A stretch of DNA of 64,000 bases from contig ML660203.1 of NCBI GenBank assembly GCA_007570785.1, positions 6,320,638-6,384,637 on the forward strand, given 5' to 3'. This DNA is from Antilocapra americana (taxonomy: Eukaryota; Chordata; Mammalia; Artiodactyla; Antilocapridae). Numbering within the stretch: the stretch's first letter is position 1; every line of letters starts with the position of its first letter. The notes under the pieces were generated by a model, which saw only the letters and a list, made by a program, of their open reading frames with translations, did no database searches and was not told the origin of the DNA. Below, piece after piece: positions 28,410 through 40,150 of the stretch. The position numbers and the translations under genes are program-made.

Positions 28410-28505
28410 AGGCAGTTAGAAGTATGGGCTGAAACCTTACTGACCTGGGCGCAGATCCCAGCTTCCCACTAACCTGCTTTGTCACTTAACCTTGCTGCAC
28501 CTGTC
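28410..28505 (+). repeat. MIR SINE fragment
   Basis: GCAGTTAGAAGTATGGGCTG, then CTGGGCGCAGATCCCAGCTT and CTTTGTCACTTAACCTTG. Confidence 0.7.
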
Positions 28506-28807
28506 TCCTCCTTTGTCCCACACTCCATCCTCGGGGGCAGTTCTTCAGTTACCATGAGGCCATCCTTGTGCTTAGTGGAAGTCCCGGAAACTTCTCCCTC
28601 CCCCTCTGCCTCTGATCCTCCAGCTCTTTCCCTCCTGGTCTCACTTCCTCTGGGTGTCTGGCTTCCCGTGTATGTTGTCAGTTATTTTCTGATCCTGGAT
28701 CGGGGGGTGCAGGATCGTGGAGGGTCCCGGGGGATGGAGGGGAGGGGAGGAATAGAGCCTCATGGAGATCAGGCCTCAGGGTGTGTAGTATCTAAAAGGC
28801 AATCGTA

Positions 28808-29028
28808 GGACTTCCCTGGTGGTCTAGTGGTTAAGAATCCACCTTCCAATGCAGGGGACAGGGGCGTGATACCTGGTCGGGGAACTAAGGTCCCATGTGC
28901 TCAGGGGCAGCTAAAATCTGTGCATTGCAACTACTGAGCCTGAGCTCTTTAGAGCCTGTGCTCCACTAGAGAAAGCCCATACACCATGACAAACTAAGAC
29001 CCATTGCAGCCAAAAGAAAAATAAAAGG
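28808..29028 (+). repeat. CHR-type SINE
   Basis: Near complete: AGGACTTCCCTGGTGGTCTA, GGTCGGGGAACTAAGGTCCC and a tail GCAGCCAAAAGAAAAATAAA. Confidence 0.93.
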
Positions 29029-29053
29029 CTATTTTGTACTATGGCGACAACCT

Positions 29054-29190
29054 CTTGCTGGAGAAGGGCATGGCAACCCACTCCAGTACTCTTGCCTGGA
29101 GAATCCCATGGACAGAGGAGCCTGGTGGGCTACAGTCCATGGGGTCACAAAGAGTCAGACATGACTGGGTGACTGAACAACAACAACCCC
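29054..29190 (+). repeat. Bov-A SINE
   Basis: GGAGAAGGGCATGGCAACCC to GACTGGGTGACTGAACAAC, lacking the tRNA-like head; inserted just after the CHR tail. Confidence 0.92.
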
Positions 29191-29389
29191 TTGAGAGGGT
29201 GTCTCCCCTACCTTGTTATGCTAACAAAAATCTCTTCCAGAGCTTTGAGTCTCATAAAAAGGCCCCTTTGGGTACCTTGTCTACATAGATCTTTCTCATA
29301 TTATTATTATTACTAGTGCAGTCTTAGAGTAGATCACAAGATATATTCAGTAGTGAGTAAATGAATACAACAAACTAGTGAATATGATA

Positions 29390-29550
29390 TAAAAGAAGCA
29401 GATCCAAAGAGAACTAGTGGTTACCAGTGGGGAGGGAAGAGGGGTAATGGGGGGGGGAGTGGGGCATAAACTACTGGCTATAAGACAGGTTCAAGGATGC
29501 GCTGAACAACATGGGGAATCTAGCCAATATATTGTCATAGCTGTAAATGG
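29390..29550 (+). repeat. Ruminant L1 3'-end fragment
   Basis: TAGTGGTTACCAGTGGGGAG, AACATGGGGAATCTAGCCAA and ATTGTCATAGCTGTAAATGG are typical of L1 3' UTR text. Confidence 0.55.
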
Positions 29551-29768
29551 AAAGCAACTGAGAGGGTGACAGGCAGGAAGGCCAGGGGTCTCCAAACAGA
29601 GGAAATAGGCTGCTAGTGTCAGACATTTTTTCTCTCTCTCTTAGGCAGCAGGAGGAAACAAACAAGTATCAGATTTCACCCGCCTTCTCTATACAAAATT
29701 AAAAGGAGGTTACTCTTAAAATTCTGTGTTGCCCTGATAGTTCCGCTTAAGATGCAGAACCCATACAT

Positions 29769-29971
29769 GAAGTGAAGTGAAGTGAAACTCACGCAATCAT
29801 GTCCAGCTCTTTGAGACCCAATGGACTATACAGCCCATGGAATTCTTCAGGCCAGAGTACTGGGTGGGTAGCCTTTCCCTTCTCCATGGGACCTTCTCAA
29901 CTCAGGGATTGAACCCAGATCTCCTGCATTGCAGGCGGATTTTTCACCAGCTGAGCCACAAGAGAAGCCCC
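29769..29971 (-). repeat. Bov-tA SINE abutting BovB
   Basis: Reverse element from a GAAGTGAAGTGAAGTGAA start to the head complement GAGCCACAAGAGAAGCCCC. A BovB begins about 8 bp later. Confidence 0.92.
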
Positions 29972-29978
29972 AGAACTG

Positions 29979-31652
29979 ACAGTTCAGTTGCTGAGTCATG
30001 TCTGACTATTTGTGAGCCCATGGACTGAAGCACGCCAGATTTCCCTGTACATCGCAACTCCCAGAGTTTGCTCAAACTCATATCCATTGAGTTGGTGATG
30101 CCATCCAACCATCTCATCTTCTGTCGTCCCCTTCTCATCCTGCCTTCAATCTTTCCCAGCATCAGGGTCTTTTCCAATGAGTCAGTTCTTCGCATCAGGT
30201 GGCCAAAGTATTGTAGTTTCAGCTTTAGCAACAGTCCTTTCAATGAATATTCAGGACTGATTTCCTTTAGGATGGACTGGTTGGATCCTCTTGCAGTCCA
30301 AGGGACTCTCAAGAGTCTTCTCCAATACCACAGTTCAAAACCATCAATTCTTCAGTGCTCAGCTTTCTTATAGTCCAACTCTCACATCCATACATGAGTA
30401 CTGGAAAACCATAGCTTTGACTAGACGGACCTTTGTTGGCAAAGTAATGCCTCTGCTCTTTAATATGCTGTCTAGATTGGTCATAGCTTTTCTCCCAAGG
30501 AGCAAGCATCTTTTAAGTTCATGGCTGCAATCACCATCTGCAGTGATTTTGAAGCCCCCCCAAAATAGTCTCTCACTGTTTCCATTGTTTCCCCATCTAT
30601 TTGCCATGAAGTGATGGGATCGGATGCCATGATCTTAGTTTTCTGAATGTTGAGCTTTAAGCCAACTTTTTCACTCTCCTCTTTCACTTTCATCAAGAGG
30701 CTCTTTAGTTCTTCTTTGCTTTCTGCCATAAGGATGGTGTCATCTGCATACCTGAGGTTACTGATATTTTTCCCGGCAATTTTGATTCCAGCTTGGGCTT
30801 CATCCAGCCCAACATTTCTCACAATGTATTCTGCATATAAGTTAAATAAGCAGGGTGACAATATACAGCCTTGATGTACTCCTTTCCTAATTTGGAACGA
30901 GTCTGTGGTTCCATGTCCAGTTCTAACTGTTGCTTCTTGACCTGCATACAGATTTCTCAGGAGGCAGGTCAGGTGGTCTGGTATTCCCATCTCTTGAAGA
31001 ATTTTCCACAGTTTGTTGTGATCCACACAGTCAAAGGCTTTGGTGTAGTCAATAAAGCAGAAGTAGATGTTTTTCTGGAACTCTCTTGCTTTTTCAATGA
31101 TCCAACAAAGGTTGGCAATTTAATCTCTGGTTCCTCTGCTTTTTCTAAATCCAGCTTGAACACCTGGAAGTTCACAGTTCACATACTATTGAAGCCTGGC
31201 CTGGAGAATTTTGAGCATTACTTTCCTAGCATGTGAGATGAGTGCAATCGTGAGGTCATTTGAACATTCTTTGGCATTGCCTTTCTCTGGGATTGGAATG
31301 AAAACTGACCTTTTCCAGTCTTGTGGCCACTGCTGAGTTTTCCAAATTTGTTGGCATATTGAGTGCAGCACTTTCACAGCATCATCTTCTAGGATTTGAA
31401 ATAACTCAACTGGAATTCCATCACCTCTACTAGCTTTGTTCATAGTGATGCTTCCTAAAGCCCAATTGACTTTGCATTCCAGGGTTGTCTGGCTCTAGAT
31501 GAGTGGTCACACCATCATGGTTATCTGGGTTGTGAAGATCTTTTTTGTACAGTTCTTCTGTGTATTCTTGCCACCTCTTCTTAATATCTTCTGCTTCTGT
31601 TAGGTCTATACCATTTCTGTCCTTTATTGTGCCCATCTTTGCATGAAATGTT
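29979..31652 (-). mobile_element. BovB (RTE-type) LINE, 5'-truncated, copy 1
   Basis: About 1.67 kb of the roughly 3.2-kb BovB. Only the reverse-transcriptase and C-terminal part is present; the endonuclease is missing. The RT catalytic motif (NLRYADDTILMAES) is intact in a minus-strand open frame at 30,481-31,026. The whole frame is broken by several shifts and stops (for example near 30,560 and 31,110), so it cannot be functional. The 3' end is on the left and the 5' truncation point on the right adjoins an ERV LTR. Confidence 0.93.
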
Positions 31653-31659
31653 CAACCAA

Positions 31660-32115
31660 TAAGGGCCCAACAAACATGTATGTTTTACTCATACATTGTT
31701 GCCCTAATCTATGTTAATGAATCTCCATATTTACTTGGAAATCTGCCTTTCTTCAAGATTCATGTCAATTGTTTTAAGGCCGGGGATGACTCACCTGGTG
31801 TCAATGTTATCGCAAAGTGCATGTTGTGGGTGAGGGGCCTGGTGCAACTCTGAGTTTTGAGACATCTTCTTTCTCTAATTAACAGCTTGCTGATAGGTAT
31901 ATAGCATCCTGCTAAAGGCTAGCAGAGGGCACTCTTTTACCCCCTTCTGGTGTTTATGTCTGAAGCTTTCTCTATCTCTTTTACACTTTAATAAAACTTT
32001 ATTACACAAAAGCTCTGAGAGGTCAAGCCTCATCACTGGTCCCAGATTGAATTCCTCTCCTCTGGAGGCCAAGAATCCCAGCATCTTTCATGGCTCAGCA
32101 ACAACCTTTCACAAC
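31660..32115 (+). mobile_element. Ruminant endogenous retrovirus solo LTR
   Basis: Recognised by the R/U5-like text TTAATAAAACTTTATTACAC, AAGCTCTGAGAGGTCAAGCC and GAATCCCAGCATCTTTCATG, finishing in CAACAACCTTTCA. AATAAA is present. No gag, pol or env sequence adjoins it. The left boundary is uncertain. Confidence 0.65.
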
Positions 32116-32151
32116 CTTTAAAATTTTTTAAAAATTGAAAGTTTAGGAGAA

Positions 32152-32280
32152 TCCCTGATGGCCCAGTAGTCAGGCCTCAGTGTGGCAGTTAAGAATGCTG
32201 TAGGCCCAGTTCAAGCCCAGTAGAGGAACTAAGATCCTTGCAAGCAATTTTTTAAATTAAAATTTAAAAAATATTGTCAA
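32152..32280 (+). repeat. CHR-type SINE, diverged
   Basis: GGAGAATCCCTGATGGCCCA, GAGGAACTAAGATCCTTGC and an A/T-rich tail. Confidence 0.65.
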
Positions 32281-32334
32281 TAAATGAAAGAAGAGTCAGA
32301 GCCCAAAGCATAAATTCCAGACAATAAGTTGTTT

Positions 32335-32660
32335 GGAGCCTAAGGAGGACAAGCACAGTCTGACACTCCCCAGAGGCTTCCTGGAGGAGGTGAGAATTGA
32401 CCTTGGCCCTGGAGGGGCAGCCTTGGGGTTGATAGAAGCAGGGGCACTTCTGAGCCTGAAGGTATTGGCTTTTCAGGAGGGACAGTTTCTGGAGAGAGCT
32501 GAAGGCTGTGGGAAAGGGAAACAGAAAGCAGAGAGGTTCTCACAGGGAGCAGAGGGGAGGGAGCGTGTCCCTCTCACTTCTCATTTCTCTGGAAGCTGAA
32601 AAGCTTCGCCAGGGCTAAGTGTAAGCTCCAGCAGGCTGGGCCTCCTCTACCCCCAGGGAG
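32335..32660 (-). repeat. L2 LINE fragment
   Basis: CAGAGGCTTCCTGGAGGAGG and the following purine-rich text are the reverse of the L2 3' region. Confidence 0.65.
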
Positions 32661-32869
32661 GATCACAGGAAGTAATGCAACACATGGTTGCCAAATGTCC
32701 AAGGAACACCCAGAGCCATTTCCCCCCAGCCACATTGGGAAATAGGTGTGTACTCAGCCCGCACTGGAGACTGCTGCTGGTAAGGAAAAAAACCACTGCC
32801 AGCCTGGCCCTGCTTGGTAGTGGTGAGAGCATGGGGCTGGAGGCCTGGGCAGGCCAGGACCAGGGGTGG

Positions 32870-33000
32870 TCAGTGAGGACTGGGGCCAGGCTTTAAGCCC
32901 TGGCTTTGCCTCTACATGGCTTTGTGGACTTGGACAAGTCTTTGTACCTCTCTGGGTCTCAGAGTCCTCATCCGTAAGAGCAGCCCTGTCTTTGGAGGGT
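32870..33000 (+). repeat. MIR SINE fragment
   Basis: GTGGACTTGGACAAGTCTTTG, then CTCTGGGTCTCAGAGTCCTC and a final CATCCGTAAGAGCAG. Confidence 0.6.
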
Positions 33001-33059
33001 GTAAACCACTCCCTTGGCAACAACCAAGCCAAACCCTGTCTAACATTCTTTTTTTTAAT

Positions 33060-33180
33060 AATCCTCACCAGTCTCTGAAAGTAGGCATCATTGGCTCTGT
33101 TTCACAGATGAGAAAATTGAAGCTCAGAGAAATTAAGTAGCTTCCCCAAGGCCACACAACTGAGAAGTGGCATGTGGATA
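33060..33180 (-). repeat. MIR SINE fragment
   Basis: Reverse MIR: TTTCACAGATGAGAAAATTG, then CCCAAGGCCACACAACTGAG. Confidence 0.72.
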
Positions 33181-33184
33181 TTGA

Positions 33185-34280
33185 GGACCTCAAAAAGAGA
33201 GGAGAGAGCAATTCCTGTTAGGTTGCATGATGAAATTGACTCTGAAATATCAGAACTCCTGCAGAAGCACATCCCCTTAGACCCCTGAGCATCCTCCATG
33301 GACTGTGTGGGGAAGGGCAGACCAGGTGGAGGTAAGCAAAGGCATGTTGTGGTCTTGTTCTCAAAGCCCAGTGACCCCTAAGGTTTTCAAGTATGAAGAT
33401 CTTCATGTGATAATAGTTAAGTTTGCAACCAGTAAGTTGAAAAAAATCCACTGCAGATTTAGCGACTTTTTAAAATGAATTTGCATTTTTCAAACTCAGG
33501 GTTTAGGGACAGTCGCGGTGAAAAGGCAGGGGCACATTTGGATGATATTTGATAGTTAGGCTAAGGGACCTCTAAATGACTAAAACTTGCCCAACCAGTT
33601 CCCCGCCCCCTGGCCCCCTCTGCACCTGGGGAGCTGAATACAGACCGTCACACTCAGAAGCAAAGTAGTGATTCATTGTCAGTTGGGCCAGTGGCCAGTG
33701 GCTGAGGCTGGCCTGGAACACAGAGAGGCAGGCCTCTTCTTACATCTCATCCCCTCCCAGCCTTTGGCTGACTGCGTGGGGGAGAAATCCCAATGGCTGG
33801 CTTGGGTGGAGAGAAGGAGAGGAAGAAAACCAGAGTGAGCTTGGGTTAGGCTTACTGGTCACATAACACAGAGCAGAAGAACTGAAAATGGGCACCTGGA
33901 TGTGTGCCCTTTAGCCCCCAAGACTCCTGCCCACCATCAGACAAGAATCCATGAGCAGCATTCTAGAATCCAGCCAATTGGCGTAGGAATTACAGATTCC
34001 TAGGGGGAGGGGGAAAGGACGGTGAGAGCAGGGAAGCAGGTGGGGTTGAGAGCATTTCTTACCCTCCCGGGGATGTGTGCTGGCTTCCAGACAAGCCTTC
34101 CTGAACTGGATTCCTAAATCCTTTGAAAGAATTCAGATCTTCCACCCCGCCCCGGCCACAGCCTGAGGCCAGGACTACGTTGGTGACAGGAGCTATTAAA
34201 GGATTTTGAACAGAGGTGTCACATGAAAAGGTTATTCTTCTCTTAGACAGCAGCTGTGGAGCACTGCGAAAGGCATAGTG
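33185..34280. other. Unassigned intergenic sequence
   Basis: About 1.1 kb without recognisable exon. The last part (34,140-34,260, GGATTTTGAACAGAGGTGTC) resembles reverse L2. The rest is of ordinary composition. Confidence 0.45.
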
Positions 34281-34284
34281 CTAT

Positions 34285-34485
34285 GTGTGCATGCTAAGTC
34301 GCTTCAGCCGTGTCTGACTCTTGGTGACCCTATGGACTGTAGCCCGCCAGGCTCCTCTGTCCATGGGCTTCTCCAGGCAAGAATATTGGAGTGGGCTGCC
34401 ATGCCCTCCTCCAGGGGATCTTCCTGACCCAGGGATCAAACCCGCATCTCTTATGTCTCTTACATTGGCAGGTGGGTTCTTTACC
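34285..34485 (-). repeat. Bov-tA SINE, left arm of a head-to-head pair
   Basis: Reverse copy from GTGTGCATGCTAAGTCGCTT to the head complement GGGTTCTTTACCA. Confidence 0.94.
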
Positions 34486-34486
34486 A

Positions 34487-34684
34487 GGCTTCCCTTATGG
34501 CTCAACTGGTAAAGAGGCCACCTGCAATGCGGGAGACCTGGGACTGATCCCTGGGTTGGGAAGATCCCCTGGAGAAAGGAAAGGCTACCCACTCCAGTAT
34601 TCTGGCTTGGAGAATTCCATGGACTGTATAGTCCATGGGGTCGCAAAGAGTCAGACATGTCTGAGCGACTTTCACTTTCATTCT
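34487..34684 (+). repeat. Bov-tA SINE, right arm of a head-to-head pair
   Basis: Forward copy from GGCTTCCCTTATGGCTCAAC to GACTTTCACTTTCATTC, starting within a few bases of the end of the reversed copy on its left. Confidence 0.94.
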
Positions 34685-34893
34685 TTCAGTGCCACTGGGG
34701 AAGTCCAATACTATGTGTACCACTCAATTAATTTTAATTAATTAATTCACTCTGCCTTCAGAGTTAAGGCCTAGAGATTCCTGTGATTGCGTAAGCCAAA
34801 CTTTTATCTTTTCTGTACATGTCTTTTCCTGCTCCAATCAGCACAATTGCTTTCTGTTGCTGCCATTAGGAACACTGGTTAAAACAATACCCA

Positions 34894-34894
34894 T

Positions 34895-34927
<33 letters not shown>
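34894..34927. repeat. (GT)n microsatellite
   Basis: Perfect GT dinucleotide run of about 15-16 units. Confidence 0.97.
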
Positions 34928-34928
<1 letters not shown>

Positions 34929-34929
34929 T

Positions 34930-36030
34930 GTGCACAAGCTTGCATGTGTAGATCTGCAGTGACCCCAGTGATAAGAACCACATATGTCCCAGGTTCTGTT
35001 CCCAGGTGTCTGATAGTCTGAAAGTGGAGGCTTCTTTTCTCAGAGAAAAGGGCAGAAAAGCATTAACAAAATGCATCCAGGTACTACATTTCACTGAATT
35101 CTGTCCACTCTGGAGGGGTTAACATTTGTATTTTTACAGAAGAAGACACCCTGGGTCCAAGAGTCTGGAAGGCTGCCAAGGCTTCAGGAGCTACTAAAGC
35201 GTGGAGCTGAGGACAAGTTCAAACCCTGGCCCCCTTCCACTGTACCCATTGCCTTTCCCCTGGAGCTCAAAATGGGTGGGAGATTGGCCAGTTGGGAGTT
35301 TTCAAAATGGATGGAGTGCTCTGCCAGCGTGGGGTGCTGATCTCCATAAGCACACAGCAAACCCCTGCTCCATATGCCGCCCCAGTACATCAGTGGATTC
35401 CGACATGGGCCATCCACAGCCCCTGAAAGAGATCTGTCCAAGGGGCATCTTCGGGGGCTCTACTAGCCACCAAGAGCCTACTGTACATTTTGCCCAATGG
35501 GGTACCTTCCCTGAGGAGTGAACAACAGTGGGACTCTGCCTGGAAGTTGCTGCCAATACAAATGGGACTGAGATGACCTTTGCAAAATGAGGCCCCTCCT
35601 GTGCTGGCTAGAGCTGAAACTCTCCATTTGTAATGGACATGGCTGTTGATGACTGGAGGTGCCCAGTCCTGCCTGCTAAGGAGAGTCTGGCTCAGCTTCA
35701 TCCCGTCCTCCACTCTCTGAGGAGGGGGCTGTGGGGGTGTGGGAGTTCTGAGTAGCAAAATGATAAAGAGACGGTGGGGGAGAAGGAGGGAAATGATAGA
35801 GGTTCTAGGGCAGAGCTAGCTCTTGGGGCTGGCTCTTAATCTACATATGGATAAAGAGGTTTCTTAGCTGTTTTGCTCCCAAGTACCTCGGTTGGTTTCT
35901 GGCACACAGGTAGGTGCTTGTTGGCTGAATTAAGGGAGTTTGGAGAAGGGAGACCTCCAAAAAGCTGATAGTGATGGTGGTGAGGGATGTGAACAATTGA
36001 GGAGAGGGAAATACTGAGAAGTATTAATAT
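34930..36030. other. Unassigned intergenic sequence
   Basis: Contains a MIR-like stretch near 35,095-35,230 (TTACAGAAGAAGACACCCTG). Open frames on both strands around 35,200-35,760 show no family or splice structure. Confidence 0.45.
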
Positions 36031-36033
36031 TTC

Positions 36034-36335
36034 GGGATTCCCTGGTGGCTCAGTGGTAAAGAATCTGCCTGCCAATGCAGGAGACGTGGCTTCCATCCCT
36101 GATCCAGGAAGATCCCACATGCTGAGGAGCAACTCAGCCTGTGCACCTTAATTATTGAGCCTGTGCTCTAGAGCCTGGTCGCTGCAACCACGGAAGCCCG
36201 TACACCCCGGAGCCTGTGCTCCACAGCAAGAGAAAACTGTGCACTACAACTATAGCGTCACCCCTGCTCACTGCCCCTAGAGAAAAGACCTAGCAGCAAT
36301 GAAGACCCAACACGGCCAAAAATAATAAACAAATA
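36034..36335 (+). repeat. CHR-type SINE, long form
   Basis: GGGATTCCCTGGTGGCTCAG, GGAAGATCCCACATGCTGAG, then GCAATGAAGACCCAACACGG and an A-rich tail. Confidence 0.93.
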
Positions 36336-36539
36336 AATGAAATTATAAATATATAGAAATAGAAGAGTCTCAAGAGGTGGTGTGTATTCCTTTCAGAATG
36401 CTCTAAATCACAAGTGAAGAACTCGAGTTGCTTAAAAATTATTTGGGGGGTGTCAGGACAGCGACCCTGTGAGCCCCACGTGCCCTGAGATGGGACCAGT
36501 AGCTCATACATCTATCAGCGGGATTTTCACAGCAGCGCT

Positions 36540-36745
36540 GCTAATCGTTTGTTGCAGCACTTAGGTGCCAGGCATTGTTCAAAGCCGTTTGTACACGTGT
36601 GCATGCTCACATACACAGACGACATCCTGATGAGCTAGCCTCTATCTTTATCCTCATGTTACCAGAGGAAGACACAGAGACACAGAGAGGCTGAGTCCCT
36701 GATGCAGGGACACACAGTTGATAAGTGATTAACTGGGAATCGATC
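36540..36745 (-). repeat. MIR SINE
   Basis: Reverse MIR: GGTGCCAGGCATTGTTCAAA, GTTACCAGAGGAAGACACAG and CACACAGTTGATAAGTG. Confidence 0.75.
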
Positions 36746-37216
36746 GGGGTGAGGGGGCACCAGAGCACACCCTCTTGACCATACCCTCATGTACTAGAGC
36801 TTAGGTCATGGGGAAGGGGCGAGCAGGTGTGAGCCACTGCCTCTGAGATGATCAGGCTGCCTTGTGGCAACTGAAGGGGGCTTCTGGGTCTGAATTACTG
36901 CACCCCCCCCACCCCTGCCCACTGTTGCACAGTCTCCTGCATTGTCTACTCAGGGAGGAAAAATAAACATTGACGGGACAGGGCTCAGGGTTCATCTGGG
37001 GGCTGCTGTTTTCCCAGCTGTGGAGTGGACGCCTCCTCCCAGGCTCCCAGAGCCAGCCCTGGACTCCAGCAGTTCCAAGCAGCCAGGACAAAGTGTGGTC
37101 ATCGTGGGAAAATCAACCAAAAGAAAAGCAAAAGAAAATAAAGATCAGCTGTGACCCCTCCACTCAAAGAGATGTGGACACCGTTTCTGGTGTTTAGCTA
37201 GCCGTGGGTCTTCCTA

Positions 37217-37270
37217 CCAGTGTGTGTGTGTGTGTGTGTGCACGTGCGCATGTGTGTATATACAAACATA
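37217..37270. repeat. (GT)n microsatellite with GC-containing break
   Basis: A run of about 11 GT units followed by GCACGTGCGCATGTGTGTAT. Confidence 0.92.
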
Positions 37271-37429
37271 TACACAAGCAGATGAGGTCTGTAACACAGC
37301 ATGGATATTCATTTAGCAATATTGGGAATGTTTATCTGTGTCCTTAAATATTCTTAGCATATTTTTCTCTAGCTTTCACATGGTTGGCTTGTTTTAATTT
37401 ATAAAGGTATTATACACCTTTTATACTTT

Positions 37430-38520
37430 GCATTTTTTAATTGAGGTTTAGTTTGCATATAGGAACACTTTGCATACAGTAACACTTTCTAGTATTTATG
37501 TCTGAGTTTTGACAAACCCATAGTCTAATCACTGCAGTAATCAACATACACATTCCTTCAACCCAAAAAGTTTCTTTGTCCTCTTTTGTAATCAGCCCCT
37601 CCCAACACTCCCACCACTGGCAACCCATGATATATTATTTTTCTATACATTTGCCTTTTCCCAAATGTCATATAAATGGAGTATATAGCCTTTTGAGTCT
37701 TGTTTCTTTTATAGCACAGAGCACTGAGGCATATCCATCCATCTGTACTGTTTTTTTAAATTGCTGAGTAAGATTCTATTGAATGGATATACTACAGTTT
37801 GTCATTCACCATGTGAAGTAATCTGCATTGTTTGTAGTTTTTGGTCATTATGAGCAGATATGCTATAAACATTCACATACAGGCTTTTGTGTAAAATTAA
37901 GGTTTTGTTTCTCTTGGATAAGAACCTAGGAGCAGGATTTCTGGGTAAATGTATGCAATAGTATTTATTTTTTAACATAGGCAAAGCTAATTGTGTCTTA
38001 TTTATGTTTGTCAGATATCACTATGAAAAACTTGAACAAAACACATAAACCGCTAAATTCATTAACTTGAAATGTTTCGCTTTCTTTAACAGTAATTTTT
38101 TGATGTTCAGACTACCTGGTTTTTGTTGCAAAAATTCCTATATATCATGGTTTCTCCATTACCTCTTCAGAGCAGTCCCTCAGAACTATCTGACAGGCTG
38201 TCTCCCAGGCTTAAGTCCTCAGCAAATCCGCTGAATAAAACATAATTCTCAACTTTTAGGTTGTGCATTTATTTTTCAGTCGCCACATTAAAACCTACTA
38301 CGTCTTCTTAGATTATAGTGTTCTTTTGTATGGATGTACAATAATTTATTTAAACAATCCTCTCTTGTTGAATATATAGGTAGACTTTTTGTTTTGTTTT
38401 GTTTTTACATCTTATAAACAACATCCTTGAGCCAAGTTTTTGGGTTTTTTTGTGTTTATAGTTATTCCTTTAGGATAAATACATGGACATGAACTTGCTT
38501 GGACAAAGACCCCCATGCCA
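37430..38520 (-). repeat. Old L1 LINE 3' region, split by an LTR remnant
   Basis: Reverse L1 blocks: TTTAATTGAGGTTTAGTTTG, GCTGAGTAAGATTCTATTGA, GGATATACTACAGTTTGTCA and, after the LTR piece, CCTTTAGGATAAATACATGG. The two parts fit one element. Confidence 0.7.
38085..38285 (+). mobile_element. Ruminant ERV LTR remnant
   Basis: CCCTCAGAACTATCTGACAG, GCTGTCTCCCAGGCTTAAGT and GAATAAAACATAATTCTCAA end in TTTTTCAGTCGCCA, as in a bovid endogenous retrovirus LTR. It is 5'-shortened, with no internal sequence. AATAAA is present. Confidence 0.6.
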
Positions 38521-38689
38521 CTTTATTTCATTCTACTTTTTCCTTAGTATTTTTTCCCTCATGCATATATGAAAAGCTGGTGTATAACGCAGCCTACATT
38601 GCAAATGCAGAAGAAAATATTGGTCTTTCCAATAAACCGCCAGAATACCTGTCTATTCATAAGGAAGAAAATGAAAACCATTCTCTATC

Positions 38690-39115
38690 TCATGTCATGT
38701 ATTAAAAACCCATTCCAGGTGAATTGAGAATTTAAATGTAAGTGGTAAATCTTATAAGTTTAGAATGAAATGTAGAAGAGCATCTTTATGGAAAGGTCCT
38801 TTAACCAAAGCTTTTAAGAACAAGATACGAAAGGTTTAAACCATAAAGGAAATACATAAGTTTGACTAATTGAAAACTGAGAACTTCCATTTATCAAAAG
38901 GCCCCATGAAGAGAGTGAAAAGACAAATCACAATCATCTATATTTGTAACACATATAACTAACCAAAGAGCAGCAACTAAGATATGTAAACAAACACCTA
39001 TGAATCAGTAAAACAGACTAATAAATAACACAATAGAAAATGAGCAAGAATGCAAACAGAAATTTCAAAAAGGAAGCAGAAATAATTCATAAACATGAGA
39101 AAAGACACTCTGCCC
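38690..39115 (+). repeat. L1 LINE ORF2-region remnant
   Basis: TTTATCAAAAGGCCCCATGA, GAAAAGACAAATCACAATC and AAAATGAGCAAGAATGCAAA match the distal coding region of L1. Many stops are present. Confidence 0.65.
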
Positions 39116-39139
39116 GTTTTGTGCTCTTCTATCAATAAG

Positions 39140-39640
39140 CAGTGCGGCTGGAATGGCCCTTGTGGTTCTTATTATGATTACAAGATGCCCTTCAGCAATG
39201 ACCATTAGGAAACTTTGAAAAAAGTGGAGGTTTATTACTTACAAGTCCTGGAACATACACAGCACACTTGAGGCCACACAGCAAGGTTGCAAGTAAAAAG
39301 AAGAGAGAATGTAAAAATGTGAGAGCCGGGGGTTCTGCTTTTATTGGAGTAGAGTGTGAGGGCTTTAGATTTCCTGGGCTCTCTCTCTATAGGCAAATTT
39401 AAAGTATAACAGCCAGAATCTAAATTGCAGGAAGAGAAAAAACAAGTGGCCCAAAGGGTCATATATTGAAATCAACCAAGATCTCTAGAACAAAGGCCCT
39501 CAGTAGGGAAAGCTGGCCTGACTCTTCACCTAATTGCTTCTTCAAGATAGACCTGTTTGAAGTGGGTGCTTGGGTAATCAAAGCTTAAGGCAAACACTTC
39601 CATTCCAAAAGGAAAAGTCATCTGTCAAGGTTTACACTAC
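39140..39640 (-). repeat. Diverged direct-repeat unit A (possible old LTR)
   Basis: Shares ordered blocks with 46,800-47,265, among them CCTTGTGGTTCTTATTATGA, GGCCACACAGCAAGG, GGGGGTTCTGCTTTTATTGG, GGCTCTCTCTCTATAGGCAA and TTTGAAGTGGGTGCTTGGGT. On the minus strand an AATAAA lies near the start of the unit (complement of GAGGTTTATTACTT), as expected for an LTR in that orientation. Confidence 0.5.
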
Positions 39641-39924
39641 AATCTACCCTGTGAAGTGGAGGCAGCAGAATTAAAGGTGAGTCAACTAATTGCCTGGGTA
39701 GACAGTTGCTAATAGTTAGGGGTAAGTCATGTTGTAACCCAGAAACTGCACACCTAAGTAGGATCATAGTAGCAGAGCCTATAATAATCGTATAGGCAAT
39801 AGTCTGAAACCCACTTCGTGGCCACTGTCTCACACTTGAAGGGCCTCATGATGAAACCAAGTCAGTGATTTGGGAGCCCTAGCAATATCTTCAAAGATTA
39901 GAGTCATATTATAAAATATTTTTG

Positions 39925-40150
39925 AGCTTTCCAAGTGGTGCTAGTGGTAAAGAACCTGCCTGTCAATGCAGGAGACGTAAGAGATGTGGAGTTCGATCCC
40001 TGGGTTAGGAAGATTCCCTGGAGGAGGGCATGGCAACCCACTTCAGTATTCTTGCCTGGAGAATCCCACAGAGAGAGAAGCCGGGCGGGCTATAGTCCGT
40101 AGGGTCATAAGGAGTCAGACAAGACTGAAGAGACTTAGCACACATGCAGG
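39925..40150 (+). repeat. Bov-tA SINE
   Basis: GAGCTTTCCAAGTGGTGCTA, GAGTTCGATCCCTGGGTTAG and GGAGTCAGACAAGACTGAAG. Confidence 0.93.

Noticed and set aside
34281..34741. Overlapping open frames on both strands with SDSLRPHGL and [16 protein letters not shown] peptides, also seen at many other places
   Set aside because: These peptides are the usual conceptual translations of Bov-tA/Bov-A SINEs; they recur at every SINE and are not genes.
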